Source of the DNA: Photorhabdus akhurstii
GTDB taxonomy: Bacteria > Pseudomonadota > Gammaproteobacteria > Enterobacterales > Enterobacteriaceae
Reading direction: 5' to 3'
Assembly (NCBI RefSeq): GCF_018448925.1
Contig: NZ_RCWE01000007.1
Location: 124,001-188,000, forward strand
Length of the DNA stretch: 64,000 nt
The translations under genes were made by a program, and so were the position numbers. This document shows, piece after piece, positions 28,404 through 39,005 of this stretch. How positions within the stretch are numbered: position 1 is the stretch's first letter; every line of letters starts with the position of its first letter. The notes under the pieces are model-generated. The model was given only the letters and a program-made list of their open reading frames with translations. It was not told where the DNA came from and made no database searches.

Positions 28404-30758
28404 CTATTGAACTGACACTAATTCTGCGCCAAACACAGGATCCTGCAATGTAATAGCCAAAACATCTTCAATACGTTTTACTGGATGGATCTGTAGATCT
28501 GCAATAATATTTTGGGGAATTTCTTCCAGATCACGTTTATTCTCTTCCGGAATTAAGACTGTTTTAATTCCGCCTCGATGAGCAGCCAGTAGCTTCTCTT
28601 TCAAGCCACCGATTGGCAGAACTAAACCACGCAATGTGATTTCACCGGTCATAGCAACATCAGCTCGAACCGGATTACCGGTCAGACAGGAGACCAATGC
28701 TGTACACATGGCGATACCCGCACTTGGGCCATCTTTCGGCGTCGCACCTTCCGGAACGTGGACGTGAATATCCCGTTTCTCATAAAAATCAGCGTTGATA
28801 CCCAACTTATCAGCACGAGCACGAACAACGGTTAATGCTGCTTGAATGGATTCCTGCATAACCTCACCGAGTGAGCCAGTATAGGTTAGTTTACCTTTCC
28901 CTGGAACACACGCGGTTTCAATGGTTAGTAAATCACCACCAACTTCAGTCCATGCAAGTCCTGTGACCTGACCAATACGGTTTTCCGTATCTGCACGGCC
29001 ATAATCCACACGTTGAACACCCAGATACTCTTTTAAGTTATCTGAATTGATTTCAATATGTTTTAAATTTTTATCCATTAACAATGCTTTTACCGTCTTA
29101 CGGCACAGCTTAGAAATTTCTCGCTCTAAACTACGCACTCCTGCTTCACGAGTGTAATAACGGATAATCCCAATAATAGCACTGTCATCAACAGTTAATT
29201 CGCTTTTTTTCAGGGCATTACGTTCAATCTGCTTAGGCAGCAAATGACGTTTGGCAATATTCAATTTTTCATCTTCGGTATAACCGGAAAGACGAATAAT
29301 CTCCATACGATCCAACAATGGCGCCGGAATATTCATAGAGTTGGATGTTGCAACAAACATGACATCTGACAGATCATAATCGACCTCCAGATAATGGTCG
29401 TTAAATGCCACGTTCTGTTCCGGGTCCAAAACTTCCAGCAAGGCAGAAGCTGGATCACCACGCATATCGGATGACATCTTATCAATCTCATCCAGCAGAA
29501 ACAGAGGGTTCTTCACTCCAACTTTGGACATTTTTTGGATCAATTTGCCCGGCATAGAGCCAATATAGGTTCGGCGATGACCACGGATTTCAGCCTCATC
29601 ACGAACCCCACCCAGTGCCATACGCACATATTTCCGCCCGGTCGCTCGCGCAATGGACTGACCTAAAGAGGTTTTACCCACCCCAGGAGGCCCAACCAAA
29701 CATAAAATCGGCCCTTTAATTTTACTAATTCGGCTTTGTACTGCCAAGTACTCAAGGATACGCTCTTTCACACGCTCCAAACCATAATGGTCGGTATCCA
29801 AAGTTTCCTGAGCTTTAACCAAATCTTTTTTGACTTTACTTCGAGCAACCCACGGAACCTGCACCATCCAATCGATGTAACTACGGACAACCGTCGCTTC
29901 CGCCGACATAGGAGACATCATCTTCAGTTTTTGCAATTCAGCTTCGGCTTTTTCACGAGCCTCTTTGGGCATTTTTGCTGCTTCAATTTTACGCTTTAGG
30001 GTTTCATACTCATCAGGCGCATCATCCATTTCACCCAATTCTTTCTGAATCGCTTTCATCTGTTCATTCAGGTAGTACTCGCGCTGGCTTTTTTCCATTT
30101 GTTTCTTCACGCGGTTACGAATGCGTTTTTCTACCTGTAACAAATCAATTTCTGACTCCATCATTGCCATCAGATATTCAAGACGCTCAACGACATCAGA
30201 CATTTCCAAAACAGTCTGTTTATCACTAAGCTTCAATGGCATATGCGCAGCAATTGTATCAGCTAATTTAGCGGCATCTTCGACACTGTGTAACGAGGTC
30301 AGAACCTCTGGCGGAATTTTCTTATTTAATTTAATGTAGCCTTCAAACTGATTAATAGCAGTCCTGATCATAACTTCTTGCTCACGCTCATCAACGAGCG
30401 GCGAGTCAAGATACTCAGCATGAGCAGAAAAATGTTCGCCATTATCAGCCAGAGTCGTAATGCGGGCACGTTTCAACCCTTCGACAAGCACTTTTACCGT
30501 GCCGTCAGGCAGTTTTAACATCTGTAAAATAGAAGCTACGGTACCAACGGAGAAAAGGTCATTAACCCCTGGCTCATCAGTTGAAGCTTCTTTTTGCGCA
30601 ACCAACATGATCTGTTTGTCATGATCCATTGCTGCTTCCAGGCAGTGAATAGACTTCTCACGCCCTACAAACAATGGGATCACCATATGCGGGTAAACCA
30701 CCACATCGCGCAGAGGCAATACAGGGATTTCTATGCGTTCGGAACGCTCAAGATTCAT
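28404..30758 (-). CDS. lon: ATP-dependent protease Lon
   Basis: Degrades damaged and specific regulatory proteins in the cytoplasm. It is 784 residues, the E. coli length. Lon N-terminal domain ([20 protein letters not shown]), AAA+ module with Walker [10 protein letters not shown], and protease domain with the catalytic dyad S679 (PKDGPSAG) and K722 (GGLKEK). A sigma-32-like promoter lies upstream. Lon, ClpX, ClpP and Tig are consecutive but each has its own signals. Confidence 0.98.
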   Translation of the reverse strand: MNLERSERIEIPVLPLRDVVVYPHMVIPLFVGREKSIHCLEAAMDHDKQIMLVAQKEASTDEPGVNDLFSVGTVASILQMLKLPDGTVKVLVEGLKRARITTLADNGEHFSAHAEYLDSPLVDEREQEVMIRTAINQFEGYIKLNKKIPPEVLTSLHSVEDAAKLADTIAAHMPLKLSDKQTVLEMSDVVERLEYLMAMMESEIDLLQVEKRIRNRVKKQMEKSQREYYLNEQMKAIQKELGEMDDAPDEYETLKRKIEAAKMPKEAREKAEAELQKLKMMSPMSAEATVVRSYIDWMVQVPWVARSKVKKDLVKAQETLDTDHYGLERVKERILEYLAVQSRISKIKGPILCLVGPPGVGKTSLGQSIARATGRKYVRMALGGVRDEAEIRGHRRTYIGSMPGKLIQKMSKVGVKNPLFLLDEIDKMSSDMRGDPASALLEVLDPEQNVAFNDHYLEVDYDLSDVMFVATSNSMNIPAPLLDRMEIIRLSGYTEDEKLNIAKRHLLPKQIERNALKKSELTVDDSAIIGIIRYYTREAGVRSLEREISKLCRKTVKALLMDKNLKHIEINSDNLKEYLGVQRVDYGRADTENRIGQVTGLAWTEVGGDLLTIETACVPGKGKLTYTGSLGEVMQESIQAALTVVRARADKLGINADFYEKRDIHVHVPEGATPKDGPSAGIAMCTALVSCLTGNPVRADVAMTGEITLRGLVLPIGGLKEKLLAAHRGGIKTVLIPEENKRDLEEIPQNIIADLQIHPVKRIEDVLAITLQDPVFGAELVSVQ

Positions 30759-30846
30759 AGAGCTCTCTCTTCGTTTAGCTTTCGCCAGTTTTTAGGAATC
30801 TCGTGAAACACGGTTCTCACGAGTTTCACTCCATAGAATATAAAAT

Positions 30847-30875
30847 ATATGGGGACAGGAATTTGACATTCAATG
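30847..30875 (-). promoter_or_regulatory. Sigma-32-like heat-shock promoter of lon
   Basis: The minus strand reads CATTGAATG, a 12-base spacer, and CCCCATAT, close to the heat-shock consensus CTTGAAA/CCCCATNT. E. coli lon has a very similar element at the same place. It lies about 90 bp upstream of the lon start. Confidence 0.8.
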
Positions 30876-30881
30876 GTATGG

Positions 30882-30922
30882 CACTTTAATAAAAACAAAA
30901 TGAGGGTAATCCCCTCATTTTA
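30882..30922 (-). terminator. clpX terminator
   Basis: Stem AAATGAGGG / CCCTCATTT followed on the minus strand by TTGTTTTTATT, 44 bp past the clpX stop. Confidence 0.8.
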
Positions 30923-30965
30923 TTCAATAATATCTCGTTTAGTGAATTCTCTGCCCTAGACTCAA

Positions 30966-32237
30966 TTATTCACCAGAAACCTGGGCATCCGGTTTGCTGT
31001 AAATCAGCAAAGGCGCAGATTGACCATTGATAACAGATTCATCTACAACAACTTTTCCAACGTTTTCCATTGATGGTAGATCATACATAGTGTCCAACAA
31101 GGCGCCTTCAACAATAGAGCGTAGGCCGCGGGCCCCCGTTTTACGAACCATTGCTCTCTTAGCAATAGCAGTCAAGGCTTCACTTCTGAATTCCAGATCA
31201 ACGCCTTCAAGGTTAAACAGTGCTTGATACTGCTTGGTCAACGCATTTTTAGGCTCTTTCAAAATCTGAATCAACGCTTCCTCACTCAATTCACTGAGCG
31301 TGGCAACAACAGGTAACCGCCCAATAAATTCAGGGATAAGCCCAAACTTAATGAGATCTTCCGGCTCAGCCTGTGCAAGCAATTCGCCTTCAGTCGCTTT
31401 TTCTGACTCACCTTTGACTTTCGCACCAAATCCAATACCCGTACTGGTATTTAAACGCTGGCCAATGACTTTATCCAGACCTGCAAACGCACCACCACAA
31501 ATAAATAGGATTTTGGAGGTATCTACCTGTAAAAACTCCTGTTGTGGATGTTTACGCCCCCCCTGAGGAGGAACTGCCGCAATTGTACCTTCAATCAGTT
31601 TCAGCAACGCTTGCTGTACACCTTCACCTGAAACATCCCGAGTAATTGATGGGTTATCAGATTTACGTGAAATTTTGTCAATTTCATCAATGTAAACAAT
31701 ACCGCGTTGAGCTTTTTGTACATCGTAGTCACATTTTTGCAGTAATTTCTGAATAATGTTTTCTACGTCTTCTCCCACATATCCCGCTTCGGTCAGCGTA
31801 GTCGCATCGGCCATGGTAAAAGGAACGTCAAGATAACGAGCCAATGTTTCAGCCAATAGCGTTTTACCACTCCCTGTCGGCCCAATAAGCAGAATATTAC
31901 TTTTACCTAATTCAACACCGTTACTGATATCGCCATTACGTAACCGTTTGTAATGGTTATAAACAGCAACCGCCAACACTTTTTTCGCCGTTTCCTGGCC
32001 GATAACATAATCATCCAAATGCTGACGGATTTCATGAGGCGTTGGTAATGCACTACGCTCACGATGTGGTACAAGCTCTTTAATTTCTTCGCGAATAATG
32101 TCGTTACATAAATCCACACACTCATCGCAAATATATACTGACGGGCCAGCAATCAATTTTCGCACTTCATGTTGGCTTTTCCCGCAGAAAGAGCAATACA
32201 GCAGCTTTCCTGAACCGTCTTTGCGCTTATCTGTCAT
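30966..32237 (-). CDS. clpX: Clp protease ATPase subunit ClpX
   Basis: AAA+ unfoldase that feeds substrates to ClpP. The 423-residue protein has an N-terminal four-cysteine zinc domain (CSFCGK and CDECVDLC), Walker A GPTGSGKT, Walker B DEIDKI, and the pore-loop GYVG. It lies downstream of clpP with 137 bp between, the usual clpP-clpX order. Confidence 0.98.
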   Translation of the reverse strand: MTDKRKDGSGKLLYCSFCGKSQHEVRKLIAGPSVYICDECVDLCNDIIREEIKELVPHRERSALPTPHEIRQHLDDYVIGQETAKKVLAVAVYNHYKRLRNGDISNGVELGKSNILLIGPTGSGKTLLAETLARYLDVPFTMADATTLTEAGYVGEDVENIIQKLLQKCDYDVQKAQRGIVYIDEIDKISRKSDNPSITRDVSGEGVQQALLKLIEGTIAAVPPQGGRKHPQQEFLQVDTSKILFICGGAFAGLDKVIGQRLNTSTGIGFGAKVKGESEKATEGELLAQAEPEDLIKFGLIPEFIGRLPVVATLSELSEEALIQILKEPKNALTKQYQALFNLEGVDLEFRSEALTAIAKRAMVRKTGARGLRSIVEGALLDTMYDLPSMENVGKVVVDESVINGQSAPLLIYSKPDAQVSGE

Positions 32238-32374
32238 CAGTCACAACCTCACTTTATCAACTGCTCCCCCAGATTTATCTGGCAAAGCAGGAAACTTCTG
32301 CTATTACCCCAAACGTCATAGCTTTACCAAATGGTAAGCCGAATGTTTATATTATAGCTTCCGGGAATAATAAA

Positions 32375-32998
32375 TTAATCGCGATGGGTGAAAATCTTAT
32401 CAACCAATCCATACTCTACGGCTTCATCTGCCGACAAGAAACGATCACGTTCTGTATCTTTCGCGATCTCTTCAATAGGTCTTCCCGTATGTTTTGCCAT
32501 TAACTCATTCATACGCGATTTTACTTTCAATATTTCCTGAGCGTGAATTTCAATATCTGTAGCTTGTCCCTGGAAACCGCCTAATGGCTGATGGATCATA
32601 ACCCGGGAATTTGGCAAACAGATACGTTTTCCCTTTGCCCCAGCAGTCAACAAGAATGCTCCCATTGAACATGCCTGCCCCATACAAATAGTACTGACAT
32701 CCGGTTTAATAAACTGCATCGTATCATAGATGGACATTCCCGCAGTAATCACACCACCTGGCGAGTTGATATATAAGAAAATATCTTTTTCCGGATTCTC
32801 CGCCTCAAGAAACAGCATCTGAGCTACAACCAGGTTTGCCATATGATCTTCAACCTGACCGGTCAGAAAAATAATACGTTCTTTTAATAAGCGCGAATAG
32901 ATATCGTACGAACGTTCCCCACGCGCAGTCTGTTCAACTACCATCGGCACCAGAGCCATGTGAGGCGCATATTGATCCCGCTTGTCGCTATATGACAT
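32375..32998 (-). CDS. clpP: Clp protease proteolytic subunit ClpP
   Basis: Serine protease forming a double heptamer with ClpX or ClpA. It is 207 residues including a short propeptide ([14 protein letters not shown]). Catalytic triad S111 (GQACSMGAF), H136 (MIHQPLGG) and D185 have the E. coli numbering. A sigma-32-like promoter lies about 150 bp upstream. Confidence 0.98.
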   Translation of the reverse strand: MSYSDKRDQYAPHMALVPMVVEQTARGERSYDIYSRLLKERIIFLTGQVEDHMANLVVAQMLFLEAENPEKDIFLYINSPGGVITAGMSIYDTMQFIKPDVSTICMGQACSMGAFLLTAGAKGKRICLPNSRVMIHQPLGGFQGQATDIEIHAQEILKVKSRMNELMAKHTGRPIEEIAKDTERDRFLSADEAVEYGLVDKIFTHRD

Positions 32999-33144
32999 TT
33001 TCGTCTCCTAATAGAATTCATGTTGGTGCCATTCATAACCAATTCTACTTGAGATAAGCGATGATGACCATGATTCAAAGTTAACCAATCAAGGGGGAAT
33101 TACCCCTGAAAAATTTTGCAATCATATACATAATATTAAAAAGG

Positions 33145-33172
33145 ATCTGGGGTTAAACCCACTTTTTTCAAG
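33145..33172 (-). promoter_or_regulatory. Sigma-32-like heat-shock promoter of clpP
   Basis: The minus strand reads CTTGAAA, a 13-base spacer, and CCCCAGAT. This matches the heat-shock promoter consensus except for one -10 base. It lies between tig and clpP and points at clpP. Confidence 0.75.
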
Positions 33173-33193
33173 AAAAATCTTGCCTCTTACTTA

Positions 33194-33223
33194 TAAAAAA
33201 ACCCGCAGATTTATCTGCGGGTT
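33194..33223 (-). terminator. tig terminator
   Basis: Perfect 10-bp stem AACCCGCAGA / TCTGCGGGTT followed by TTTTTAT on the minus strand. It precedes the clpP promoter. Confidence 0.9.
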
Positions 33224-33269
33224 CATTTCACTAAGACAAAAATTCATTATCTCATGACAAAATTAAAAC

Positions 33270-34574
33270 TTATGCCATTTGATTCTGATTCATTAACTCA
33301 TTGAAAGTGGTTTCTTTTTCAGAAACTTTTGCTTTACCCAGAAGAACTTCAACAGCTTGTTCTTCCAAAGCAATATTACGAACATTGTTCATCAATTCTT
33401 GGTTTTTACCATAGAATTCGATCACTTCTTGAGGATCTTCATAGGCAGAAGCCATTTCCTCGATTAATGCTTTAACACGCTCTTCATCAGCTTTCAGTTC
33501 ATTACTGCTGATAACTTCACCTAACAGCAGGCCAACCACAACGCGACGTTTAGCTTGTTCTTCAAACAGTTCACGAGGCAGTTCCAGAGCTTGTTTTTCA
33601 TTGCCGCCAAAACGCTGAGCCGATTGACGACGCAGAACATCAATTTCGCTATCAACAACAGCGGCCGGAACATCGATTTCGTTAGCCTTAACCAAACCAT
33701 CGATAACCTGAGATTTAATACGGTTACGGACCGCATTTTTCAGTTCACGTTCCATATTTTTACGTACTTCTGCACGCAGACCATCAACGGTGCCATCAGC
33801 AATACCGAAACGTTTGATGAATTCTTCATTCAACTCCGGCAATTCACGCTGTTCCACTTTTTTCAATGTGATCGCAAATTTAGCCGCTTTACCTTTCAGA
33901 TTTTCAGCGTGATAATCTTCTGGGAAATTAACATCAATGGAAAATTCTTCCCCTGCTTTATGACCAACAATGCCCTCTTCAAAACCTGGGATCATACGGC
34001 CCTGGCCCATAGCCAGAACAAAATCGGAAGCCTTACCACCTTCGAACTCTTCACCATCAACAGAGCCATTGAAGTCAACAGTAACACGATCTTCTGCGCC
34101 AACAGCTTCTTCGGTTTCTTTCCAATTAGCCTGCTGCTTACGCAATGTTTCCAGCATCGCATCAACATCTTCGTCTTTTACTTCAACAACAGGTTTTTCA
34201 ACTTCAATGGCTTCCAGATCTTTCAATTCAACTTCTGGATAAACTTCAAACTCTACAGAGTAAGTGAAATCTTCACCATTTTTGAATTGTTCTGGTGCAT
34301 AACTTGGCGCACCTGCTGGATTAATTTTTTGCTCGATGATTGCATTAATAAAGTTACGTTGCATCAGATCACTCAGAACGTCCTGAATGACAGAAGCACC
34401 GTAACGTTGTTTAACAATGTTCATAGGCACTTTGCCTTTACGGAAACCATCGATACGAACTTTTTTTGCTACATTGACCAACTCACTACTAACTGCTTTC
34501 TCAACATCGGCAGCAGGAACGGTGATTGTCACACGACGCCCAAGGCCTTGAGTGGTTTCAACAGAAACTTGCAT
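33270..34574 (-). CDS. tig: Trigger factor
   Basis: Ribosome-bound folding chaperone with peptidyl-prolyl isomerase activity. It is 434 residues. The ribosome-docking signature [12 protein letters not shown] is at about 43-54, the FKBP-like domain at about 150-245 ([18 protein letters not shown]), and the C-terminal chaperone arms follow. It precedes clpP-clpX, as in E. coli. Confidence 0.98.
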   Translation of the reverse strand: MQVSVETTQGLGRRVTITVPAADVEKAVSSELVNVAKKVRIDGFRKGKVPMNIVKQRYGASVIQDVLSDLMQRNFINAIIEQKINPAGAPSYAPEQFKNGEDFTYSVEFEVYPEVELKDLEAIEVEKPVVEVKDEDVDAMLETLRKQQANWKETEEAVGAEDRVTVDFNGSVDGEEFEGGKASDFVLAMGQGRMIPGFEEGIVGHKAGEEFSIDVNFPEDYHAENLKGKAAKFAITLKKVEQRELPELNEEFIKRFGIADGTVDGLRAEVRKNMERELKNAVRNRIKSQVIDGLVKANEIDVPAAVVDSEIDVLRRQSAQRFGGNEKQALELPRELFEEQAKRRVVVGLLLGEVISSNELKADEERVKALIEEMASAYEDPQEVIEFYGKNQELMNNVRNIALEEQAVEVLLGKAKVSEKETTFNELMNQNQMA

Positions 34575-34954
34575 CTTTTTACCTCAAAAAAATCATAGTG
34601 CTCGGTCAACTCCAGAGACCATACAACCAGCACATATTTGTATGTACCAATCGCAACACTCTCTAAGAACCGGGGCGGTCGCATTTAAAAACCGAGAATC
34701 CCTGATGTCAGAAGCGTCCCGAAACCATTCTAAAAATTAGACGCGACATTATAGCGATGCAGACGGTGTGAGTCGAGAATTGCTGAAAAAAGGCCGAACT
34801 ATTCATCAACTTCACAGGATAACGATTATTCAGCGGCTAAATTTACATCCAAAACGGATGCATATATAAAACATAAAAACGGCCCGAAGACCGTTTGCTA
34901 AATTTATTCTATTGTGTAAGAAAATGCCCAAAACTAAGTATCAATCAGCGGATT
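34575..34954. other. Intergenic region between bolA and tig
   Basis: This 380-bp stretch contains the bolA terminator and presumably the tig promoter and leader. I see no gene in it and cannot pick out the tig promoter with confidence. Confidence 0.5.
34871..34896 (-). terminator. bolA terminator
   Basis: On the minus strand AAACGGTC-TTCG-GGCCGTTT forms an 8-bp stem with a stable TTCG loop, followed by TTATG. Confidence 0.75.
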
Positions 34955-35269
34955 TCAGGCAACAATATTACCCCCGCGACATGCCGGTGACGCTAAAACA
35001 GTATCCTGTAATTCATTCCACTCTTTTTCTGTATAGGTATGCAACGCCAAAGCATGAACACCTGCGGACAATTCTGCCGATAATACGCTGTAAACAGAAC
35101 GATGGCGGTTCAGCATACGTTCACCAGCAAATTTATTACTGATGATTACGACCTTAAAATGGCTTTCAGAACCTACGGGTACATTGTGACGATAACTTTC
35201 ATCAATGACCTCAAGATATGAGGGATTAAATGCAGCCTGTAATTTCTCTTCTATATCCTGATACACCAT
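34955..35269 (-). CDS. bolA: BolA family protein
   Basis: A 104-residue morphology and stress protein that pairs with monothiol glutaredoxin through Fe-S clusters. The core [22 protein letters not shown] and the invariant HALALHTYT are present. The ATG at 35269 is preceded by AAGGAG; a GTG 18 bp upstream is less likely. Confidence 0.95.
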   Translation of the reverse strand: MVYQDIEEKLQAAFNPSYLEVIDESYRHNVPVGSESHFKVVIISNKFAGERMLNRHRSVYSVLSAELSAGVHALALHTYTEKEWNELQDTVLASPACRGGNIVA

Positions 35270-35512
35270 ATCATTCTCCTTAACCACACAGCAGTCGTAC
35301 TGCCAACCATACTAATAATTTTAGTCTATTCTCCATGAGTTATAGCCCCAACGCATTAAAATATCTTTTAATCGAATCCCACATCATAAGGTTTTTATAT
35401 GCGTTTACCCCATCAGGGATATGCCATGATCAAAAGGCGGTGCTATTATTGACGCAATTTATGCTATTGATAAGTATTACTGGATATCCTTATCACCGAT
35501 GAGAAAATTAAC

Positions 35513-36091
35513 ATGTTGAAAAGAATCTTATTCCCACTCATTGCGCTTTTTCTTCTTGCTGGTTGTGCTGCTCCCAGCAATACCTTGACCATTGAACCTA
35601 AAATTACATTGCCAACAGCAGATCCAACAATGAGCGCGATTACCATCAGTATCAGCGGTGCCGACAATCGTCAGTCTCAGACACTTGCTCAAGTTAACCG
35701 CAATGCAAAGCTGGAAATACTGAAACCCTCCCGTGATCTGCGCTTTCTACTCCAGGAAATCCTGGAAAAACAGATGACCGCCCGTGGTTATATGATTGGC
35801 TCTCCAGCCAATGCCAATCTGCAAATTATTGTGAACAATCTATATGCAGACGTTAAAGAAGGTAGCCTGCGCCATAACATTTCAACAAAAGCTGATATTT
35901 CCATCATTAGTACAGCGCAAAACGGCAGTAAACAAGTTAAGAATTACCGCACTAGTTACAATGTACAAGGCCCTTTAGGCGCAACTAACGAAAAAATTGC
36001 TGATGCGGTCAATACTGTCTTATCAGAAGTCATAGCCGATATGGCTCAAGATCCCTCCGTCAGCAATTTCATCAAACAAAATGCTCGCTAA
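35513..36091 (+). CDS. yajG: YajG family lipoprotein
   Basis: A 192-residue outer-envelope lipoprotein of unknown role. Signal peptide MLKRILFPLIALFLLAGC ends at lipobox Cys18. It sits between bolA and ampG as in E. coli, with ampG 72 bp downstream in the same direction. Confidence 0.92.
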   Translation: MLKRILFPLIALFLLAGCAAPSNTLTIEPKITLPTADPTMSAITISISGADNRQSQTLAQVNRNAKLEILKPSRDLRFLLQEILEKQMTARGYMIGSPANANLQIIVNNLYADVKEGSLRHNISTKADISIISTAQNGSKQVKNYRTSYNVQGPLGATNEKIADAVNTVLSEVIADMAQDPSVSNFIKQNAR

Positions 36092-36163
36092 TTAAAGGAT
36101 TAATTGTTTATTAAAGGACTAATTATTTACTCTGCCCGCCAAGGGCAGGGTTTTGGGAGGCAC

Positions 36164-37651
36164 ATGTCTTATCGTTATCTCACCGTTTTTACCCAACATA
36201 ACTCACGAATCCTGCTCTTACTCGGCTTTGTTTCTGGTTTACCGCTCGCATTGACTGCCAGCACCCTGCAAGCATGGATGACTGTTGAAGACATTGATCT
36301 TAAAACAATTGGCTTCTTTTCTCTTGTCGGCCAAGCATATGTTTTCAAATTTCTTTGGTCCCCTTTTATGGACCGATTTACCCTCCCTTTTCTTGGACGG
36401 CGCCGTGGTTGGCTACTTGTTACACAGTTATTACTCATAGCCAGTATCGCTGCAATGGGTTTTCTCCAACCATCTCAACATTTATGGTGGCTGGCCATAC
36501 TAGCGGTAACTGTTGCTTTCTGCTCCGCATCACAGGATATCGTCTTTGATGCTTATAAAGCCGATTTATTGAGTAGCGAAGAGCGGGGTGTAGGCGCTGC
36601 CGTTTCAGTACTTGGTTATCGGTTAGCCATGTTGGTTTCAGGCGGGTTAGCACTATGGATCGCAGACCGCTATCTTGGCTGGCAACACACCTACTGGTTG
36701 ATGGCTGGATTGATGTTAATTGGCATCTATACGACGTTAAAAGCTAAAGAACCTGACATTGACGCTCCGCCACCAAAAACACTCCAGCAAGCCGCAATAG
36801 AACCATTAGCCGATTTTTTTAATCGCAATAATGCATGGCTGATACTACTGTTAATTGTCATGTACAAAATGGGAGATGCCTTTGCCGCCAGCCTAAGTAC
36901 CCCATTTCTGATCCGTGGTATTGGCTTTGATGCTGGTGAAGTCGGAATGATCAACAAAACGCTAGGATTAATAGCAACTATCATTGGTGCATTATATGGT
37001 GGTTATTTAATGCAACGATGGAGTTTATTCCGCTCACTCATGATCTTTGGCATCCTTCAAGCGATTTCCAATATCGGATACTGGCTGTTATCTATTACTG
37101 ACAAAAATATCTACGCTATGGGTAGCGCCGTTTTTCTGGAAAATATCTGTGGCGGGATGGGAACCGCTGCATTTGTTGCCCTAATTATGGCGTTATGTCA
37201 TAAATCGTTCTCTGCAACACAATTTGCTTTATTATCTGCCTTATCTGCTGTTGGACGAGTCTATGTCGGCCCAATTGCGGGTTGGTTCGTTGAATTACAT
37301 GGCTGGCCAAACTTCTATCTATTCTCTATAGCGGCCTCTGTTCCAGGCTTATTACTGTTATTTGTCTGCCGCCAGACTCTGGTTTATACCCAGCGAACTA
37401 ATGATTTTATGCCACGTACTGAGTTCAAAAATTTCTATCGTCTAGCGCTTGGCTTACTATCATTAGCAAGCATCTTGCTCACATTTTGGTTACTTATCAT
37501 CATCACCAATGCTCTTAACTGGACTCATATACCTGATCTGGCCGAAACATTACTATCATGGGGAGTACAAATTGGTATCACAAGCATCATTCTCGGTAGC
37601 TTTCTAGATTATCTTGCATTAAGTAAGGTGCAAATTGATTTAAAAAGGTAA
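36164..37651 (+). CDS. ampG: Muropeptide permease AmpG
   Basis: Inner-membrane permease that imports anhydro-muropeptides for cell wall recycling; in many enterics it also affects AmpC induction. It is 495 residues with 12-14 membrane segments. Family blocks SGLPLALTASTLQAWM and FSLVGQAYVFKFLWSPFMDR are present. I chose the ATG at 36164, preceded by GGGAGGCAC, over the in-frame ATG at 36104. Confidence 0.97.
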   Translation: MSYRYLTVFTQHNSRILLLLGFVSGLPLALTASTLQAWMTVEDIDLKTIGFFSLVGQAYVFKFLWSPFMDRFTLPFLGRRRGWLLVTQLLLIASIAAMGFLQPSQHLWWLAILAVTVAFCSASQDIVFDAYKADLLSSEERGVGAAVSVLGYRLAMLVSGGLALWIADRYLGWQHTYWLMAGLMLIGIYTTLKAKEPDIDAPPPKTLQQAAIEPLADFFNRNNAWLILLLIVMYKMGDAFAASLSTPFLIRGIGFDAGEVGMINKTLGLIATIIGALYGGYLMQRWSLFRSLMIFGILQAISNIGYWLLSITDKNIYAMGSAVFLENICGGMGTAAFVALIMALCHKSFSATQFALLSALSAVGRVYVGPIAGWFVELHGWPNFYLFSIAASVPGLLLLFVCRQTLVYTQRTNDFMPRTEFKNFYRLALGLLSLASILLTFWLLIIITNALNWTHIPDLAETLLSWGVQIGITSIILGSFLDYLALSKVQIDLKR

Positions 37652-37667
37652 AAATATTTAGTTAATT

Positions 37668-37705
37668 TATCAAAGGTTGATCACTGTCAGCCTTTGATAT
37701 TCATG
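37668..37705 (+). terminator. ampG terminator
   Basis: Perfect 9-bp stem TATCAAAGG / CCTTTGATA with a 14-base loop, just after the ampG stop. The tail ATTCATGCCC has few U residues. Confidence 0.5.
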
Positions 37706-37725
37706 CCCTCTTTCTTAAATATTTA

Positions 37726-37741
37726 AGTGATAGCGATCACA
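37726..37741. promoter_or_regulatory. CRP-like site upstream of Tsx/OmpK-type gene
   Basis: AGTGA-TAGCGA-TCACA differs by one base from the CRP core TGTGA-N6-TCACA. It lies 154 bp before the channel gene. E. coli tsx is also cAMP-CRP controlled. Confidence 0.65.
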
Positions 37742-37894
37742 CTTCAAATAGTCATTTGCCAAAAGTGCTATTTTCGAGTGATTATTTGATTGTTCAATAT
37801 TCATATCTGCGTAGAATCAGACTACCATTTTAAGGGTTATTTAATATAGCTTTAAAACCCAAAACCTCTTTTCATGGATGCGTTAGAGAAATTT

Positions 37895-38656
37895 ATGAGA
37901 ACAACCATTCTGGCTACTGCTTTACTCACCACCGTCTCAGTTCCCGCTTATGCTGAATATCAAGGGGGCTTTGCTAATATCAGCATGAACTACCTCGACT
38001 GGACTAGCCATACCACACACAAGTCAGGGCAAACCTCTCATAAAGACGACTTTGCCTATTTGGAACTGGAAGGCGGAGCCGGCTTTGACTGGGGTGAATT
38101 ATACGGGTTCTTTGATCTGGAAAATGCTTTCAACAGTCAGCATGCTGAACCAGGGGATAACCAAAGATACACTTTTAAAACAACCGGTCGCTTTTATCTG
38201 GCTGATACTGGTTTCAATCTCTATGGTCATGTTTACGGTACTTACTCTCTCCCAGGTACAGCGCACGGCGGGAACTTTCATGAGGTAAATACCCTTTATG
38301 GTATTGGCTACAACACTGATTTCGCCGGTGTCTGGTTCAAACCGTTTGTTGCGCTGCACTATGTTGACCAAACTTTCTACTCCGGTAATAACGGCTATGT
38401 TGTTGGCTGGGTTGCGGGTTACGATTTTCAGCTCTGGGAAGAAAAATTCAGCATAACTAACTGGAATGAAATAGAACTTAACCGGAATGAACGCTACGGC
38501 AACGGTGGTCGGAACGGTACCAATGGTGCAATCGCGTTATGGTGGACACCTCACCAATCCTTCACAACCGGCATTCAATATCGATATGCCGATCATAAAT
38601 TAGGTGAAGACTTCTGGCAGGATGCGATTGTCTACTCCATTAAATATAATTTCTAA
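37895..38656 (+). CDS. Outer membrane channel of the Tsx/OmpK family
   Basis: A 253-residue outer-membrane beta-barrel. Signal peptide MRTTILATALLTTVSVPAYA with AYA cleavage site; mature part is rich in aromatic alternation and ends in Phe (YSIKYNF), as barrel proteins do. It resembles the nucleoside channel Tsx/vibrio OmpK family. The E. coli tsx site, between secF and nrdR, is empty here, so this may fill that role from another place. I use the ATG at 37895, giving the signal peptide; the reading frame also opens at 37874. Substrate is inferred. Confidence 0.8.
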   Translation: MRTTILATALLTTVSVPAYAEYQGGFANISMNYLDWTSHTTHKSGQTSHKDDFAYLELEGGAGFDWGELYGFFDLENAFNSQHAEPGDNQRYTFKTTGRFYLADTGFNLYGHVYGTYSLPGTAHGGNFHEVNTLYGIGYNTDFAGVWFKPFVALHYVDQTFYSGNNGYVVGWVAGYDFQLWEEKFSITNWNEIELNRNERYGNGGRNGTNGAIALWWTPHQSFTTGIQYRYADHKLGEDFWQDAIVYSIKYNF

Positions 38657-39005
38657 TTATTGATTTTAATTGTGAGCTGCCAAAAGTGGCTCACAATTAA
38701 TTTAATTCCTAAATAAAATGACTACGGTGGAAATTTTTAAAGCAAATTTTTTTATTTTTTTCCTTTCACCTAAAAAATATAAAATGATTCAGTACAAATT
38801 CATATTTCCGCACTATTTCGTTACAATTAAATAACCTTTTCAAGCTAACTTCTGATTAATCTTACAGTTGCATGTGATCCCAGTAACATAAAGGGTTAAC
38901 AACCCCTCAACTAACTATTACAAATGTTTACACTCCAGTAGCCTTACCGTAGAATGCCCGCACTGATGAAACGACAATAGAGCTTTTGTTATTTGGGGTC
39001 GTTAG
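38657..39005. other. Region between Tsx-type gene and cyoA
   Basis: This 349-bp AT-rich region begins with the Tsx-gene terminator and should contain the cyo promoter. A palindrome GGGTTAACAACCC at about 38893-38905 is the only other structure I see. No gene. Confidence 0.5.
38666..38706 (+). terminator. Tsx/OmpK-type gene terminator
   Basis: Stem TTAATTGTGAGC / GCTCACAATTAA (12 bp) followed by TTTAATT, right after the stop. Confidence 0.7.

Noticed and set aside
33555-34598. Long plus-strand open frame of 347 residues opposite tig
   Set aside because: It is Phe/Asn/Thr-rich and lies exactly antisense to trigger factor, which has full family similarity. It is a shadow caused by codon bias.
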